Origin: Caprimulgus europaeus
Taxonomy: Eukaryota > Chordata > Aves > Caprimulgiformes > Caprimulgidae
Length of the DNA: 64,000 nt
Assembly: GCA_907165065.1 (NCBI GenBank)
Contig: OU015524.1
Coordinates: 30,442,795 to 30,506,794, forward strand
Direction: 5' to 3'
Shown: in pieces, positions 14,001 through 22,897 of the stretch
Numbering within the stretch: position 1 is the first letter of the stretch
How the letters are laid out: each line of letters opens with the position of its first letter
Notes under the pieces: model-generated
The model's database searches: none
Seen by the model: the letters and a program-made list of their open reading frames with translations, nothing else
Told to the model about the DNA's origin: nothing
Program-made: the position numbers and the translations under genes

Positions 14001-14367
14001 ACAAGAATTCACCACCAAAAATTGTTTACTTGCTTTCTTTCTTTCTTGCTTGCTTGCTTTCTTTCTCATTTGATTATTTCAGTGAAAGAATTTGCCTCCC
14101 CTCCCTATTGTCCGGTAGCAACATTAATAAAAATCTTACCTTGTGAGCAAACGAACTTCTCTTAGGAGACAGGTTTGGTTTGAGGACTAGGTGCAAGCCT
14201 ATGTGAAGGGCACTGACAGACAGGGAACAGACACAGAGCCAGGCCAGGTGCGTTCCCAGCACTGTGAACCCGTCCCAGAAGAAGGGCGGCACGGCCGCGC
14301 TCAGGATGACCGCACACACACAGAGCAGGTTGGCCGCCGAGAGCCTCCCGATCTCGGCTTCTCTCAT
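4975..14367 (-). CDS. PIGF: PIGF, GPI-anchor biosynthesis class F (partial; coding exons 2-5, last exon off the left edge)
   Basis: Multi-pass ER membrane protein. In the known family it binds and stabilises PIGO and PIGG, the enzymes that add ethanolamine phosphate to the third and second mannoses of the GPI anchor. Coding pieces on the minus strand are 14367-14140, 12438-12347, 11493-11377 and 5083-4975. All have consensus GT/AG borders, and the phases join to an open 182-codon frame. The product starts MREAEIGRL and includes [52 protein letters not shown] and RPWQ, all recognisable against human PIGF. Hydrophobic stretches lie near residues 13-33, 40-63, 82-103, 113-135 and 157-175. Human PIGF is 219 aa with RPWQ at 179-182, so about 37 C-terminal residues are missing here. 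The N-terminal 30 residues are the most diverged part. Identity is from recalled family sequence, not a search. Confidence 0.95.
5851..6733 (-). mobile_element. CR1 LINE, 5'-truncated, minus strand
   Basis: The 3' end lies at the left, with the reverse complement of the ATTCTATGAT tail at 5851-5868 followed by the standard CR1 3' UTR block. The right portion encodes the C-terminal part of CR1 ORF2, including [62 protein letters not shown] and [18 protein letters not shown]. The 5' break is near 6715-6733. There is no reverse-transcriptase core, so it cannot act by itself. It sits in PIGF intron 4 in the same orientation as the gene. Confidence 0.95.
6124..6715 (-). pseudogene. CR1 ORF2 C-terminal fragment (open about 197 codons)
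   Basis: The longest open frame in the window (200 codons including a few flanking residues to 6726). It is the region after the reverse-transcriptase domain and starts near the junction with unrelated flank. The frame breaks at 6124 before the usual CR1 terminus, where the sequence continues in other frames. The lack of internal stops suggests a fairly recent insertion compared with the other copies here. It is a dead-on-arrival fragment. Confidence 0.9.
7303..7443. repeat. Local direct tandem duplication, two units
   Basis: Unit 1 is 7303-7366 (64 bp) and unit 2 is 7367-7443 (77 bp). Both begin GGAAAGGTCCTGATTTAA and end TTTCAGAAGCT. They differ by a 13-bp insertion (about CTATAAAACTATT) in unit 2 and a few substitutions. 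They lie in PIGF intron 4. Confidence 0.93.
11377..11493 (-). CDS. PIGF: PIGF exon 4
   Basis: A 117-nt exon with a strong polypyrimidine acceptor (CCTCCTTTGTAG) and a GG|GTAAGT donor. It reads [18 protein letters not shown] through [15 protein letters not shown]. It encodes the fourth membrane segment and the conserved GPNL-AW-RVFS loop. The first base completes the split Glu codon of exon 3, and the last two bases open a Gly codon finished in exon 5. Confidence 0.94.
11494..12346 (-). other. PIGF intron 3 (0.85 kb)
   Basis: Ordinary AT-rich intron with a C/A-rich low-complexity patch at about 12152-12205. No further exon seen. Confidence 0.8.
12152..12205. repeat. A/C-rich low-complexity tract
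   Basis: A run made almost wholly of A and C, with A stretches and C triplets or longer, in PIGF intron 3. It is similar in character to the larger tract at 17287. Confidence 0.8.
12347..12438 (-). CDS. PIGF: PIGF exon 3
   Basis: A 92-nt exon between a TTTTTTTAG acceptor and an A|GTAAGT donor. It reads [12 protein letters not shown] through VLYGAPLI plus two bases of the next codon. It encodes the third membrane segment, and the FLKCC and LYGAPLI signatures match the family. Phase 0 in and phase 2 out agree with both neighbouring exons. Confidence 0.94.
12439..14139 (-). other. PIGF intron 2 (1.7 kb)
   Basis: AT-rich intron. Contains an imperfect palindrome at 13385-13419 and a CTTT/CTTG microsatellite at 14029-14066 next to exon 2. 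No other coding signal. Confidence 0.8.
14029..14066. repeat. (CTTT)n/(CTTG)n tetranucleotide microsatellite
   Basis: A mixed array of CTTT and CTTG units about 75 bp past the PIGF exon 2 donor. It is pyrimidine-rich on the plus strand. Confidence 0.9.
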
Positions 14368-14394
14368 CGCGCGCGGCCCCTGATCACCGCCCAC
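14140..14394 (-). CDS. PIGF: PIGF exon 2 (first coding exon)
   Basis: Coding part is 14367-14140 (76 codons, phase 0 at its end), running from MREAEIGRL to KRSSFAHK. The donor at 14139/14138 reads AAG|GTAAGA. The acceptor is placed at 14395 (TTGCAG|GTGG), giving 27 nt of 5' UTR before the ATG; its pyrimidine tract is weak, so this acceptor is less certain. The start is chosen because the human protein also has exactly 76 residues before this junction. The exon encodes the first two membrane segments. It is unusually CpG-rich because it lies inside the promoter CpG island. Confidence 0.92.
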
Positions 14395-14744
14395 CTGCAA
14401 GACACCGAGTCGCAGCCCGTCACGGACACGCAGCGGCAGCGCCACCGGGGAACGTTGTTTTTCCCCCAGCCGCAATACTCAAGGCAGAGCTCGGGAGGTA
14501 GTTTAGGGGTGAAAGTGATTATTTTGGGGGTAGAAGGATGTAATTCGTTTAAAAACCAGCCCCAAGCCCCCGCCAGCACCGCACTCTGCGAGCCGGCCCT
14601 CAGCCGCGCGCCACCGAGCGCAGCGCGAGCCGCCTCAGAGCCTCCCGCGGCCGGGTGAGGGCCGGGCCGCTCCCCCCCGCCCCGGGCCCTGAGGGAGGAG
14701 AGGGGGTCGGTGCGAGGAGTCGGAGGGGTCTGCCCGCCTCTTAC

Positions 14745-14800
14745 CGCAGCGTCGCCGCCGCGGTGCGCGCGCGGGGCCGCCCGGCGACGGAATCCGGCGT
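14745..14800 (-). other. PIGF: PIGF untranslated exon 1 (probable; right end estimated)
   Basis: A strong minus-strand donor, GCTGCG|GTAAGAGG, lies at 14745/14744 inside the CpG island. Splicing to the acceptor at 14395 would remove a 350-bp GC-rich intron, giving the noncoding first exon that mammalian PIGF also has. The transcription start is unknown. The right boundary is a guess bounded by the CRIPT start codon at 14868. Confidence 0.6.
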
Positions 14801-14867
14801 CGCCTGCGCGTCGGTTCCGGGGCGGGCGCGGAAGCGGCTGTTTGTTGTTGTGGTGGTGGAGGCCGCC
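14746..14867. promoter_or_regulatory. Bidirectional core promoter of PIGF and CRIPT
   Basis: At most 122 bp separate the inferred PIGF exon 1 donor from the CRIPT ATG, so both transcripts must start in or very near this stretch. Visible elements: a GC box GGGGCGGGC at 14819-14827, ETS-type cores CGGAAG (plus, about 14829) and CCGGAA (minus, 14820-14815), and TGCGCGCGCG/TGCGCG runs near 14764 and 14804 that resemble NRF1 half-sites. There is no TATA box. Such composition is typical of housekeeping divergent promoters. The sites are motif matches only. Confidence 0.75.
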
Positions 14868-14883
14868 ATGGTGTGCGAGAAGT
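14868..14883 (+). CDS. CRIPT: CRIPT coding exon 1
   Basis: Only 16 coding nucleotides (MVCEK plus the first base of Cys6), then the donor T|GTGAGTGCG. The 5' UTR reaches left into the shared promoter. The following intron is 213 bp and GC-rich at its start. Confidence 0.95.
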
Positions 14884-17800
14884 GTGAGTGCGGGCGGCCC
14901 AGGGGGCTTGGCCCTGCCCTCGGGGGTCCCGGGCGTCCCCCGAGCCGAGCAGTGGCTCCGGGTGCCGGGCTGTACAGGGCAGGGCTGGAGGTGGCGGTTC
15001 CGGGGACGTCTGCGTGTGAGGTGGCGTCTTCCCCTTGTTGTGAGTATTAACGTAGTGTGGTTTTAATTGTTTCCTTTGTAATGTTTCTTTACGTAGGTGA
15101 GAAGAAACTCGGTACCGTAATCACTCCCGATACGTGGAAAGATGGTGCAAGAAACACTACAGGTAATCTTGGGGAGGTTTGGCGCTTGCTTTTCAGGTGT
15201 CTTAAAGCTAGCTGGGCACCTGAGCCATCTTGTGATCTTAAGGCTAAAATCTGAAGTAAATAATCGGGTTAATATTTAACTCCTGTAGGTTCCCTGCCAC
15301 GCTAGTTTAATTCCTCGGGAATTTATGTACCCAGAATCACAGAATTGCCTGGATTGGAAAAGACCTTTCAGATCATCGAGTCCAGTCCTTAACCTCACAC
15401 TGACAAGTCCCCAACTAAACCACTTCCCTAAGCACTACGTTTACACGGCTCTTAAATGCCTCCAGGGGTGGGGACTCTATCACTGCCCTGGGCACCCATT
15501 CCAATGCCTGAGAACCCTTTCAGTAAAGAAATTCTTCCTCATATCCAATCTAGCAGAAACCTTGAGCTCTTCAGTGTTGAACTTCTCTGGCTATTTTTCT
15601 CCTTGTGTGCAATGATGATACGCAAATAGAGCACAGTATAAAGTGTTCTTTTGTCTGGTGCTTTAATGCTGTGTTTTATGTTTTGTCTCTCTTTGTGACT
15701 TTATTTGCAAATGTGTAAAAGCTGTAAACTAAGCTTTTTTTTAAGTATACTTGGAACTGGGAAATTTATTGGTTTATGATTTTATTCTTTTTGTAGAAAG
15801 TGGTGGCCGAAAGTTAAATGAAAACAAGGCATTGACCTCAAAGAAGGCAAGGTTAGTATTTAATACTGATTTTGGCTAAAAAAAATGCTGTAAGTGAGGC
15901 GTGTTTCCTGTATATCTGGGCAACTGCTCAAAACTTGTCCAAAATACACTTTAAAAAAAAAAAAATCGTGGGGATTATGACATTTGAGTAGTTGGTAAAA
16001 ATGTGTCCGTACGTATTTCATAGGTACTTTCTGCTGAATCATAAGAGTGTGGGCAACTATTTTGCTGCAGTTCTCCCTGAAATTGCTAGGGTTTGATTAT
16101 TTTCTTAGGAGAGGAGCTGGAAAGGCTCATTTTCTGTGGTAAGGTTGCTGGTAGAATCTCTTGAGCATTTCCTTATTGTCTGGGGGAGGTCCTTTTATGC
16201 AAGGGGACAAGGCAGTGCACTTCTGGAGGGTGTTTAAGTTCAGAATAGTCTAATATCTTAATAAAAATGCACACTTTTAGTTCTGTTTTTGTTAAGCTTT
16301 TGTCTGTAATGCAAGAAATTTCTTTAATGGGGAAAATGGGAGCTTTTCTGTATACTTTGTTAAGTCTGTTATAAATGATCTTTGTATGTCCCTTTTCTGA
16401 ATTACAGTTTTTGCTGGAGTTTCTGTCTGTGCCCTCTGACTTAGACATTTTAGCATGAGGCAGAGGAAATACTTTATTTCAAGGTGTATATGTAAAATAC
16501 TTGTCCTGTTTTCCAGGTTTGATCCTTATGGAAAGAACAAATTTGCAATATGTCGGATTTGTAAGAGTTCTGTCCATCAGCCAGGGTCTCACTATTGTCA
16601 AGGATGTGCTTATAAAAAAGGTGAGTTTCACTGAGTACCAAATTACCCCAGTTTGATTTGAAATTAAGAGAGAAAGTGGAACTCAAATTTGTTTTGCCTG
16701 ACAAGGAGAAGCTAAGGTGAGATTTAATTGATATCTTCAACTACTAATAGGAAGGTGTAGAGAAGTGGAGTCAGTAATAGAATAAGAGGTAATGTACACA
16801 GGTTAGAATGTGGAAAATTCTAATTACATACAAGGAAAGCAATTTTCACTGTGAAGGTGGTCAAATATGGTAGTAACAGGGACCCACAGAGGTTGTGGAA
16901 TCTCTATGGGAGGTATTCAGAGTTTGACTTTAGAAGTCCTGACCCCGCCTCATCCAAATTTTGTGTGTTTTGAGTGGAGCAGAAGCAGGACTAGAGACTG
17001 ATGGAGATCCTTTCTAACCTAGGAAAGTCCTTCCAATCCAAATCATTCTACGGTTCTGCTTCTTTTAGAATATTTCTGGTATCTAAAGCAGTAGAATGGG
17101 AAGAATAACTGTAAACTTAATCTTGGCAATTGCATAGAAAACTGTCATCTAGCAAGTTTGATCTTTCTTAATTTTTAAAAATTAGATTTGTAAAACTCAA
17201 TTGCTTGTTGCAGTCTATTTTCTGCTCCCTTCTCCCCCCCTCTCCTTTTTATAATAGCTAAATCTAAAACTCTGAATAGTGGTCTCAAAAAAACCCCCCA
17301 AACCCAAAACAAACAAAAAACCCCACCAAATCAAAAAACCCCACCCAAAACCAAACAAAAAACCCCTTAAACAAAAAACCAAACACCCCAGACCCATCCA
17401 CCCCTCAAAAATACCCAACAAAACAACCAAAAATCCAACTTCTGATCCTGGTAAAGTGATAGCTTAACTTAACAAATGTCAAATATCTGGGTAATAAAAG
17501 GCAAAGAGAAAAAAATACATTGAGTTGTAAAAGCAGTTAAGAAAGAGTCTCTGAAGGCAAATGATTCTCATGGTTGGTTTTGTGCCTCCGTGTATTCTTA
17601 ACATCTTCAGTGGCTTAACATAAGCCATTTCTGTAAAAGGAGCCTCTGGTCCAGTTGTGAACATGCTTAATGCATTGTAAGTCAAGCTTGGCTTAAGGTG
17701 AAACTGAAAAATAAAGAGTAATATAATCATCATCCTCAGAAAACAAGATACTGTACCATACAGTACTTATGATACAAAACCTTTCTGTACTTATGAGTTA

Positions 17801-19936
17801 TGTGTGAATGACTGCACTGAAATTCTGCTTATATCTGGAAGCTTTCTGTCTCCCATATAGTAAGTCTTCAGCATTGTTAAAAACTGTTCAAAAATTCCTG
17901 AGGGGGGAAAAAAATAAATTTCAAGCAAATCTGATGGAAAGCCTTAAGGATATAAAACTTTTACCAGTCTTGTGATTTTGAGTAGGTAAGCAAAAGGACT
18001 CAAACTTGTAATTCCTGGGGGTGGGATAAAAGCAACATGAACTCATTTACATTAATCCCAAGGAATCCTCATGGCACACAGTCATGGGGTGAGCCAGTTG
18101 TTAGGTGTACAGCTACAGCTAACCAGTAGTAAGTTTTGTTTATGAAATTACTTGAATTGTTCTGTAAACACGTACTGTGTCACTGAGTCAGTGGTTCAGC
18201 AGCCTGCTGGAGATGGGTTGCCTTTTCTAGTTGCTAGATGCTCACCAGATGGCTGCCTGCATCCCATACGGCAGAACCCTGCTCTCCTTCTTTAACTTAT
18301 GGCTGGTTTGGGCAGGCTTCAGGATTTCGTCTTTGTCTGCTTGCGTATTCTTCCAGGTTGAATCTGGGTTCTTCATAAAATTCAGGATTCCCTTGAGAGA
18401 AAGAAAACCTTTCCTTGAAAACATTGTTCCTTCAAACAGCAAACAGCTCTGCAAGATATAAATCTCCAACAGGAATTGAATTCAGTTGCACCACATGACA
18501 CAAACGTAATGCAGTGAAGTGCCACATCACTATACTTTTTTTTTCTCCCAAACCATATCCCCGTATTTTGTTTAGCAACAACACATAAGAATTGATCAAA
18601 CATCCTCAGTTAACTGAAGAAAGGACAGGATAGTAGTTGATTACATCTTAGAGGGTAAGCAGGATGGAAAGGAAAGCTACTGAGAGTAGCTTTTAATATG
18701 CAGAAAACTGACTCAGTTTTATCCCAGTTTCCGGTCATGTCAAATGCTCCCTTCTTGATTTTCCAACTCGTACGTGCTTTAGGTTCTAGTTCTGACCATC
18801 AAAGATGTGGTTGTGGTGCCTTTCTTGAAGCAGATGCAGTCGTGTGGCTTAGTGCTTCAAGCGTTGCATATCTCTGAAATTGAGAAGCAATCAGAAGTTG
18901 TTTACTCCTCAATTTAGACTGGAAGTGAACAGTCTATGGGCTGGATTTTGCTCTCCAAAGTAAACCATGTGGCATGTTCCCTGCTGTTCTCTTTCCTAGT
19001 GGACTCTTAAGATGTGTGTCCAGTCATGTGATGTCAATATATGAAAGCACATGATTTGGAGAGATTTAACAAAGAGTTGCCATTTGACATTTTTTTTGTC
19101 TGCTACTGAATGGTCTTGTAAAATGAGATGTGGCCCTACCAGACAAAAGATTTAGCACCTTTCTGCTTTAGAAGAAGAGGAAAACATGGAGACAACCTGC
19201 CAAACTTCTGTACTTTTGCTGCTCTAGTCTTCTGACTTGCCACTCTTTGGGTTTAGGTCAAAGTCCTTTGGGATGTCAGTGGTCATCTTCACTTCAACTC
19301 TCAAGTATTCTTGGTGTCCATTGTTTCTCACTTCTGCTACTCTATAAATAGCTTAATTCTGTAAAACTATATTCTTCACAACTTTCTCAATTGTCTGAAG
19401 CTCCCCACCTGTTAATCTTTTATTTAGCATTCAGTTTGTTGGTGACTGTATTTTCATAGCCTAGCTACTTTCTGTCCATCTTGGGCCTCAGTTTGGCTAC
19501 AGAAATTACAAAGCTTAATAACATACCATTTTTACCTGATTGCCAGATGGAAGCCTTTTCTGGCTCTCTTCCAGTATTCCAGCAAATTACAGAGGCTTCG
19601 GGCAGTGCTGTGAATCATAACACTCTTAAAACGGAGCTTATTTTTTTAAGTGGTGGTGTTGCACATACGCTGCAAATACTAATTTGTATTAAAAGTCATA
19701 TTATTACTTCTGAATTTTCAGTATTTGGTGAGAAAATGCACAGATAGATTGTCAATGAGAGCTCACTCAAACAATTTAAAGAAAATAATCTTTACAAAAA
19801 CATAGCAACTGTTTTTGAAGAAAAACTTTAATGATTTTAAAATAATTTACACACCTTTTGTGTGCTTATAGGCATCTGCTCAATGTGTGGCAAGAAGGTC
19901 TTGGATACGAAGAACTACAAGCAAACTTCTGTCTAA
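14868..19936 (+). CDS. CRIPT: CRIPT, cysteine-rich PDZ-binding protein (complete, five coding exons)
   Basis: Coding exons 14868-14883, 15097-15162, 15797-15851, 16517-16620 and 19872-19936 total 306 nt, giving 101 aa plus TAA; all borders are GT/AG and phases agree. The product begins MVCEKCEKKLGTVITPD and ends NYKQTSV. Four CxxC pairs (C3/C6, C58/C61, C73/C76, C83/C86) are typical zinc ligands. The last residues, TSV, form a class I PDZ ligand. In the known family CRIPT binds the third PDZ domain of PSD-95, links it to microtubules, and has been seen in the activated minor spliceosome. Length equals human CRIPT (101 aa). As recalled, human has ST where this protein has AI at 56-57 and A where this has S at 84. 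The start sits in a near-ideal GCCGCCATGG context. Confidence 0.98.
15097..15162 (+). CDS. CRIPT: CRIPT exon 2
   Basis: A 66-nt exon between TTACGTAG and CAG|GTAATC. It reads (C)EKKLGTVITPDTWKDGARNTT plus one base of the next Glu codon, an almost invariant CRIPT block. Confidence 0.96.
15331..15600 (-). mobile_element. CR1 LINE 3' fragment in CRIPT intron 2
   Basis: Begins with the reverse complement of a CR1 tail (CAGAATCACAGAATTG), then the standard CR1 3'-UTR order: first the GGAAAAGACC and TCCAGTCC blocks, then the GCCTCCAGGGGTGGGGACTC, CCATTCCAATGCC and AAGAAATTCTTCCT blocks. It is about 270 bp of a 634-bp intron, antisense to CRIPT. Divergence is moderate, and the right edge fades around 15570-15610. 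Confidence 0.9.
15797..15851 (+). CDS. CRIPT: CRIPT exon 3
   Basis: A 55-nt exon between TTTTTGTAG and AAG|GTTAGT. It reads (E)SGGRKLNENKALTSKKA plus AG of an Arg codon. It is lysine-rich and lies between the N-terminal and C-terminal cysteine clusters. Confidence 0.96.
16517..16620 (+). CDS. CRIPT: CRIPT exon 4
   Basis: A 104-nt exon between TTTTCCAG and AAAG|GTGAGT. It starts FDPYGKNKFAICRICK and ends CQGCAYKK, carrying the second and third CxxC pairs. Confidence 0.97.
16845..17062 (+). mobile_element. CR1 LINE 3' fragment in CRIPT intron 4
   Basis: Plus-strand, old copy. It has the CACTGTGAAGGTGGTCAAA block, a GGTTGTGGAATCTC block, and a tail reading GTCCTTCCAATCCAAATC then ATTCTACGGTTCTG near 17045-17060. 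The order matches the CR1 3' UTR. It lies in the same orientation as CRIPT. Confidence 0.85.
17287..17438. repeat. A/C-rich, strand-asymmetric low-complexity tract
   Basis: About 150 bp almost free of G on the plus strand, made of A runs and repeated CCC/CCCC blocks separated by A-rich spacers. The minus strand therefore has many GGG/GGGG runs in a T-rich context. It lies in CRIPT intron 4, on the transcribed side as C-rich RNA. Confidence 0.92.
19872..19936 (+). CDS. CRIPT: CRIPT exon 5 (last coding exon)
   Basis: A 65-nt coding part after acceptor GTGCTTATAG. It reads (G)ICSMCGKKVLDTKNYKQTSV then TAA at 19934-19936. It carries the fourth CxxC pair and the PDZ-binding C terminus. It is separated from exon 4 by a 3.25-kb intron; a short 3' UTR follows. 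Confidence 0.97.
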
Positions 19937-20029
19937 TTGTGTTGATTAGTCTTTATGAACTTTAACTTCTATGTCTTTGTACAGTAACTTTTCTCTAAAA
20001 TAATTTGTGAATATTACTTTCTGGAAGAT

Positions 20030-20035
20030 AATAAA
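20030..20035 (+). terminator. CRIPT: CRIPT polyadenylation signal AATAAA
   Basis: A canonical hexamer 94 nt after the stop codon, followed within about 40 nt by T/G-rich sequence. It would give a 3' UTR of about 115-125 nt. Confidence 0.75.
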
Positions 20036-20600
20036 TTTACTTGGAATGAGATGAGAGGTAAAGACGGCCTGATTGTTTGCCTAGAAATGTACATAATGTT
20101 TGATTTGTTGTTGTTTTAGCACTAATGTTAACTGATATTTGAAGGTAATGGTTTGCAGCAACTGATATAGTTCATAGTGAATGAGAAGATCCTAGTGGGT
20201 GCGCTGAAACTATTAGCATCATAACACAGATCTTCGAGATTAACACTTTTATTCTTTTGCCATATCTTGAGTCTTCTGCTTGTCTGATAGTAATATTTTA
20301 TAGATGTAAAAAATATGAGCTTGAGTATATTCATTTAGTTCTCTGCTTACAGGTATTTATAATTACTCTCACCCTAAGCTATGGCATCCTCCCATCTAAA
20401 TATTGCTCTTTGGATTTTAATGCAATTGTCCTGTTGAATTTTGGTTTTGCCTACAATACGGTTGGTTAAATCACAGATTGTTAAACTGCTGAAATCTAGT
20501 GTGTAGCTCTGCCGGTTCTTACTTTGGCAGTAAGACTGATGAGCTGTTCCCTTGTTAGACTCTAATGAAGCTTTACATGCCACACCTGGTGGCCCAAGAC

Positions 20601-20606
20601 AATAAA
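20601..20606 (+). terminator. Possible distal CRIPT polyadenylation signal
   Basis: A second plus-strand AATAAA, 665 nt past the stop, could support a longer 3' UTR. Hexamers of this kind occur by chance in AT-rich DNA, so this is only a candidate. Confidence 0.25.
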
Positions 20607-21402
20607 ATAACGAGCATCAATTTCTAATGCCAGGTCTCAGTCTCATCATTTCCTGAGTTAGTCTGGCTTTTAAATACTTGGTTTGAAACTGGCTCTTGAA
20701 TTCTGTGATGTAATTGCTTGTATACATGCCAAATTTCAAAGATCAAAACAGGCTGCCTTTTCTTCAGCATTGGTTTGATAGAAGACTTGAAGTGAGCCTC
20801 TCTTAACATGGAAGGCTGAGTGTGGCTCTGCATTTTTTTTGTCCTTTAGTTGCTTTCTACATAAGAAAACAATTTCTGTTATGGAGAGTAATAGGTGTTC
20901 ACTGTGCATGCATTTTAAGGGAAAAGAATAGTACTCAATCTATGGTGGGGTTTCAACTAGACCTATTTTAAGTGTTTATTCCTCCCAGCAATATCCTCTT
21001 GGCAATCTGTTATGCTTTTGCAACTTACTTTCAACTGTTAACATAAAAACTATCAATGGGAATTTCCTTATTAACAGATACCCTGTTCTAGGTTTCCTTT
21101 TGTTCTCATAGCTATTACTGAGACCACTGCATGACTAATGGAAACTGAAAAATCACTGTTCTTTCTGTGTGTTAGAGAAAATACAGAACACTGGGGATAT
21201 AGTTTTGCTCTTAGCTCCTGCCATGCTTGTGCTGTAAGTAGCCCTCTAAAAGGGGTTGCCTGACATTTTCTGTCGCCCTCAACTATCCATTATTAAGCAT
21301 TTGTCACCAAAATTTCTTGTTCCAGATGTGTTGACATCTTGCAGTTGCTAAAATCGTAATTCTTTTCAGCATTTTGTATTTACTAAGAAGTAAGAAGCTT
21401 TG

Positions 21403-21438
21403 TCAGGATAGTGGAATGAGTCAGGATAGTGGAATGAG
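21403..21438. repeat. Perfect 18-bp tandem duplication
   Basis: The unit TCAGGATAGTGGAATGAG occurs twice, back to back. Confidence 0.95.
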
Positions 21439-22138
21439 CTGGGTCCCCAGACAAAGAAGAAGCTGCTGCTTTTCATTTAAAAAGCTTCACCTACCTTAAC
21501 AATTGAGTGGAGGTACGTGGATTAGCTAGCTGGTGATAGCTGACAGCCTGCAAAGTTATTTCCACATGGTGGTGGCTGCTTGTTTCCAAACACCTTAAGG
21601 AATTCTAATACTAGTGTACATCTCTATGGCACATCCTTTGTGTGGAGATAAAAGAGTATGTCTATAATTGGCTTCAAGTTTTGCAGCAAGTGCCTGTCAG
21701 CAGAGCACATGGTGATTTCGGGTGGCAGATTCTCTAATACTCACAGAATCACAGAATGGTTCATGTTGGAAGGGACCTCTGAAGGTCTAGTCCAACCACC
21801 CTGTTCAGTTAGGGACTCCCAGAGCACACGAACCAGGATTTTTTCCAGATGGTTTTTGAATATCTCCAGGGAGGGAGATTCCACAGCCTCTCTGGGAACC
21901 TGTTCCAGTGCTCAGTCACCCTCACAGTAAAGAAGTTCTTCCTTATGTTCAGGTGGAACTTCCTATGCTGCAGTTTATGCCTGTTGCCTCTCACCCTATT
22001 GCTGGGTTCCAATGAGAAGAGTCTGTCCCTGTCCTCTAGACACTCTCCCTTTAGATATTTATAAACATTAATCAGATTCCCTCTGAGTCATCTTTTCTCC
22101 AGGCTGAACAGGCCCAGCTCCCTCAGCCTTTCCTCATA

Positions 22139-22516
22139 CTAAAGGTGCTCCAGGCCTTTAACCATCTTACTTGCCCTTTGCTGGACACACTCCAGGAGTT
22201 CCATGTCCTTCCTGCACTGGGGAGCCCAGAACTGGACACAATACTCCAGGTGGGGCCTCACCAGGGCTGAGTAGAGAGGGAAGAGAACCTCCCTTGACCT
22301 GTTGGCAACACTCTTCCTAATACAACCCAGGATACTGTCAGCCTTCCTGGCCACAAGGGTACACTGCTTGCTCATATTTAACTTGTTGTCCACCAGGACT
22401 CCCAGGTCCTTCTCCACAGGGTTGCTTTCCAGGGGGTCAGCCCCCAACCTGTACTGGTGCCTGAGGTTATTCCTTCCCATATGCAGGACCCTGCACTTTC
22501 CCTTGTTGAACCTCAT
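22139..22516 (-). pseudogene. CR1 ORF2 C-terminal region remnant
   Basis: Reads [67 protein letters not shown] and [11 protein letters not shown]. It is homologous to the open frame at 6124-6715 but on a separate insertion. The FNKGKC and GRNN words are the usual CR1 forms, unlike FKKAKC and GWGN in the other copy, so the two copies probably come from different CR1 subfamilies. Confidence 0.9.
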
Positions 22517-22609
22517 GAGGTTCCTCTCTGCCCATCCCTCCAGACTGTCGAGGTCCCTCTGAATGGCAGCTTAGCCATCTGGTGTATCCAACACTCCTCC
22601 CAGTTTAGT

Positions 22610-22897
22610 GTTATCAGCAAATTCGCTGAGGAGGCACTCTGTTCCTTCATCTCAGTCATTAATGAATAGGTTGGACAACACTGGACCCAGTATTGACCCT
22701 TGGGAGACACCACTGGATACAGGCCTCCAACTTGATTCCACTCCACCAATGACAACCCTCTGAGCTCTGCCATTCAGCCAGTTCTCAATCCACCTCACCA
22801 TCCAGTCATCACGTCCACACTTCTTGAGTTTGCCAATGAGGATGTCATGTAAGACAGTATCAAAAGCCTTGCTCAAGTCCAAATATACAACATCCAC
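22610..22897 (-). pseudogene. CR1 reverse-transcriptase core remnant
   Basis: Motif A reads [13 protein letters not shown]; downstream are [13 protein letters not shown] and [14 protein letters not shown]. After LFIND an in-frame TGA at 22652-22654 stands where CR1 usually has Leu. Reading on, the catalytic FADD box is FADN at 22610-22621, so the second metal-binding Asp is Asn. Either change would abolish activity. Confidence 0.9.

Larger units (their letters stand above)
14240..15010. promoter_or_regulatory. CpG island over the PIGF/CRIPT divergent start
   Basis: Dense CpG and high GC run from PIGF exon 2 through PIGF intron 1, the shared promoter, CRIPT exon 1 and the start of CRIPT intron 1. 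The surrounding DNA is AT-rich and nearly CpG-free. This is the only CpG island I see in the window. Edges are visual estimates. Confidence 0.9.
20060..21740. other. Intergenic, downstream of CRIPT
   Basis: No gene recognised. Contains a second AATAAA (20601) and a perfect 18-bp tandem duplication at 21403-21438. Confidence 0.7.

Noticed and set aside
14655..15066. Long GC-rich open frames of 118-131 codons across the promoter
   Set aside because: They run through PIGF intron 1, the promoter and CRIPT intron 1 in wrong frames; stop-poor because of CpG-island composition.
17215..17467. Open frames on both strands in the A/C tract (Lys/Pro-rich and Gly/Phe-rich)
   Set aside because: Low-complexity translation of a simple tract within a CRIPT intron.
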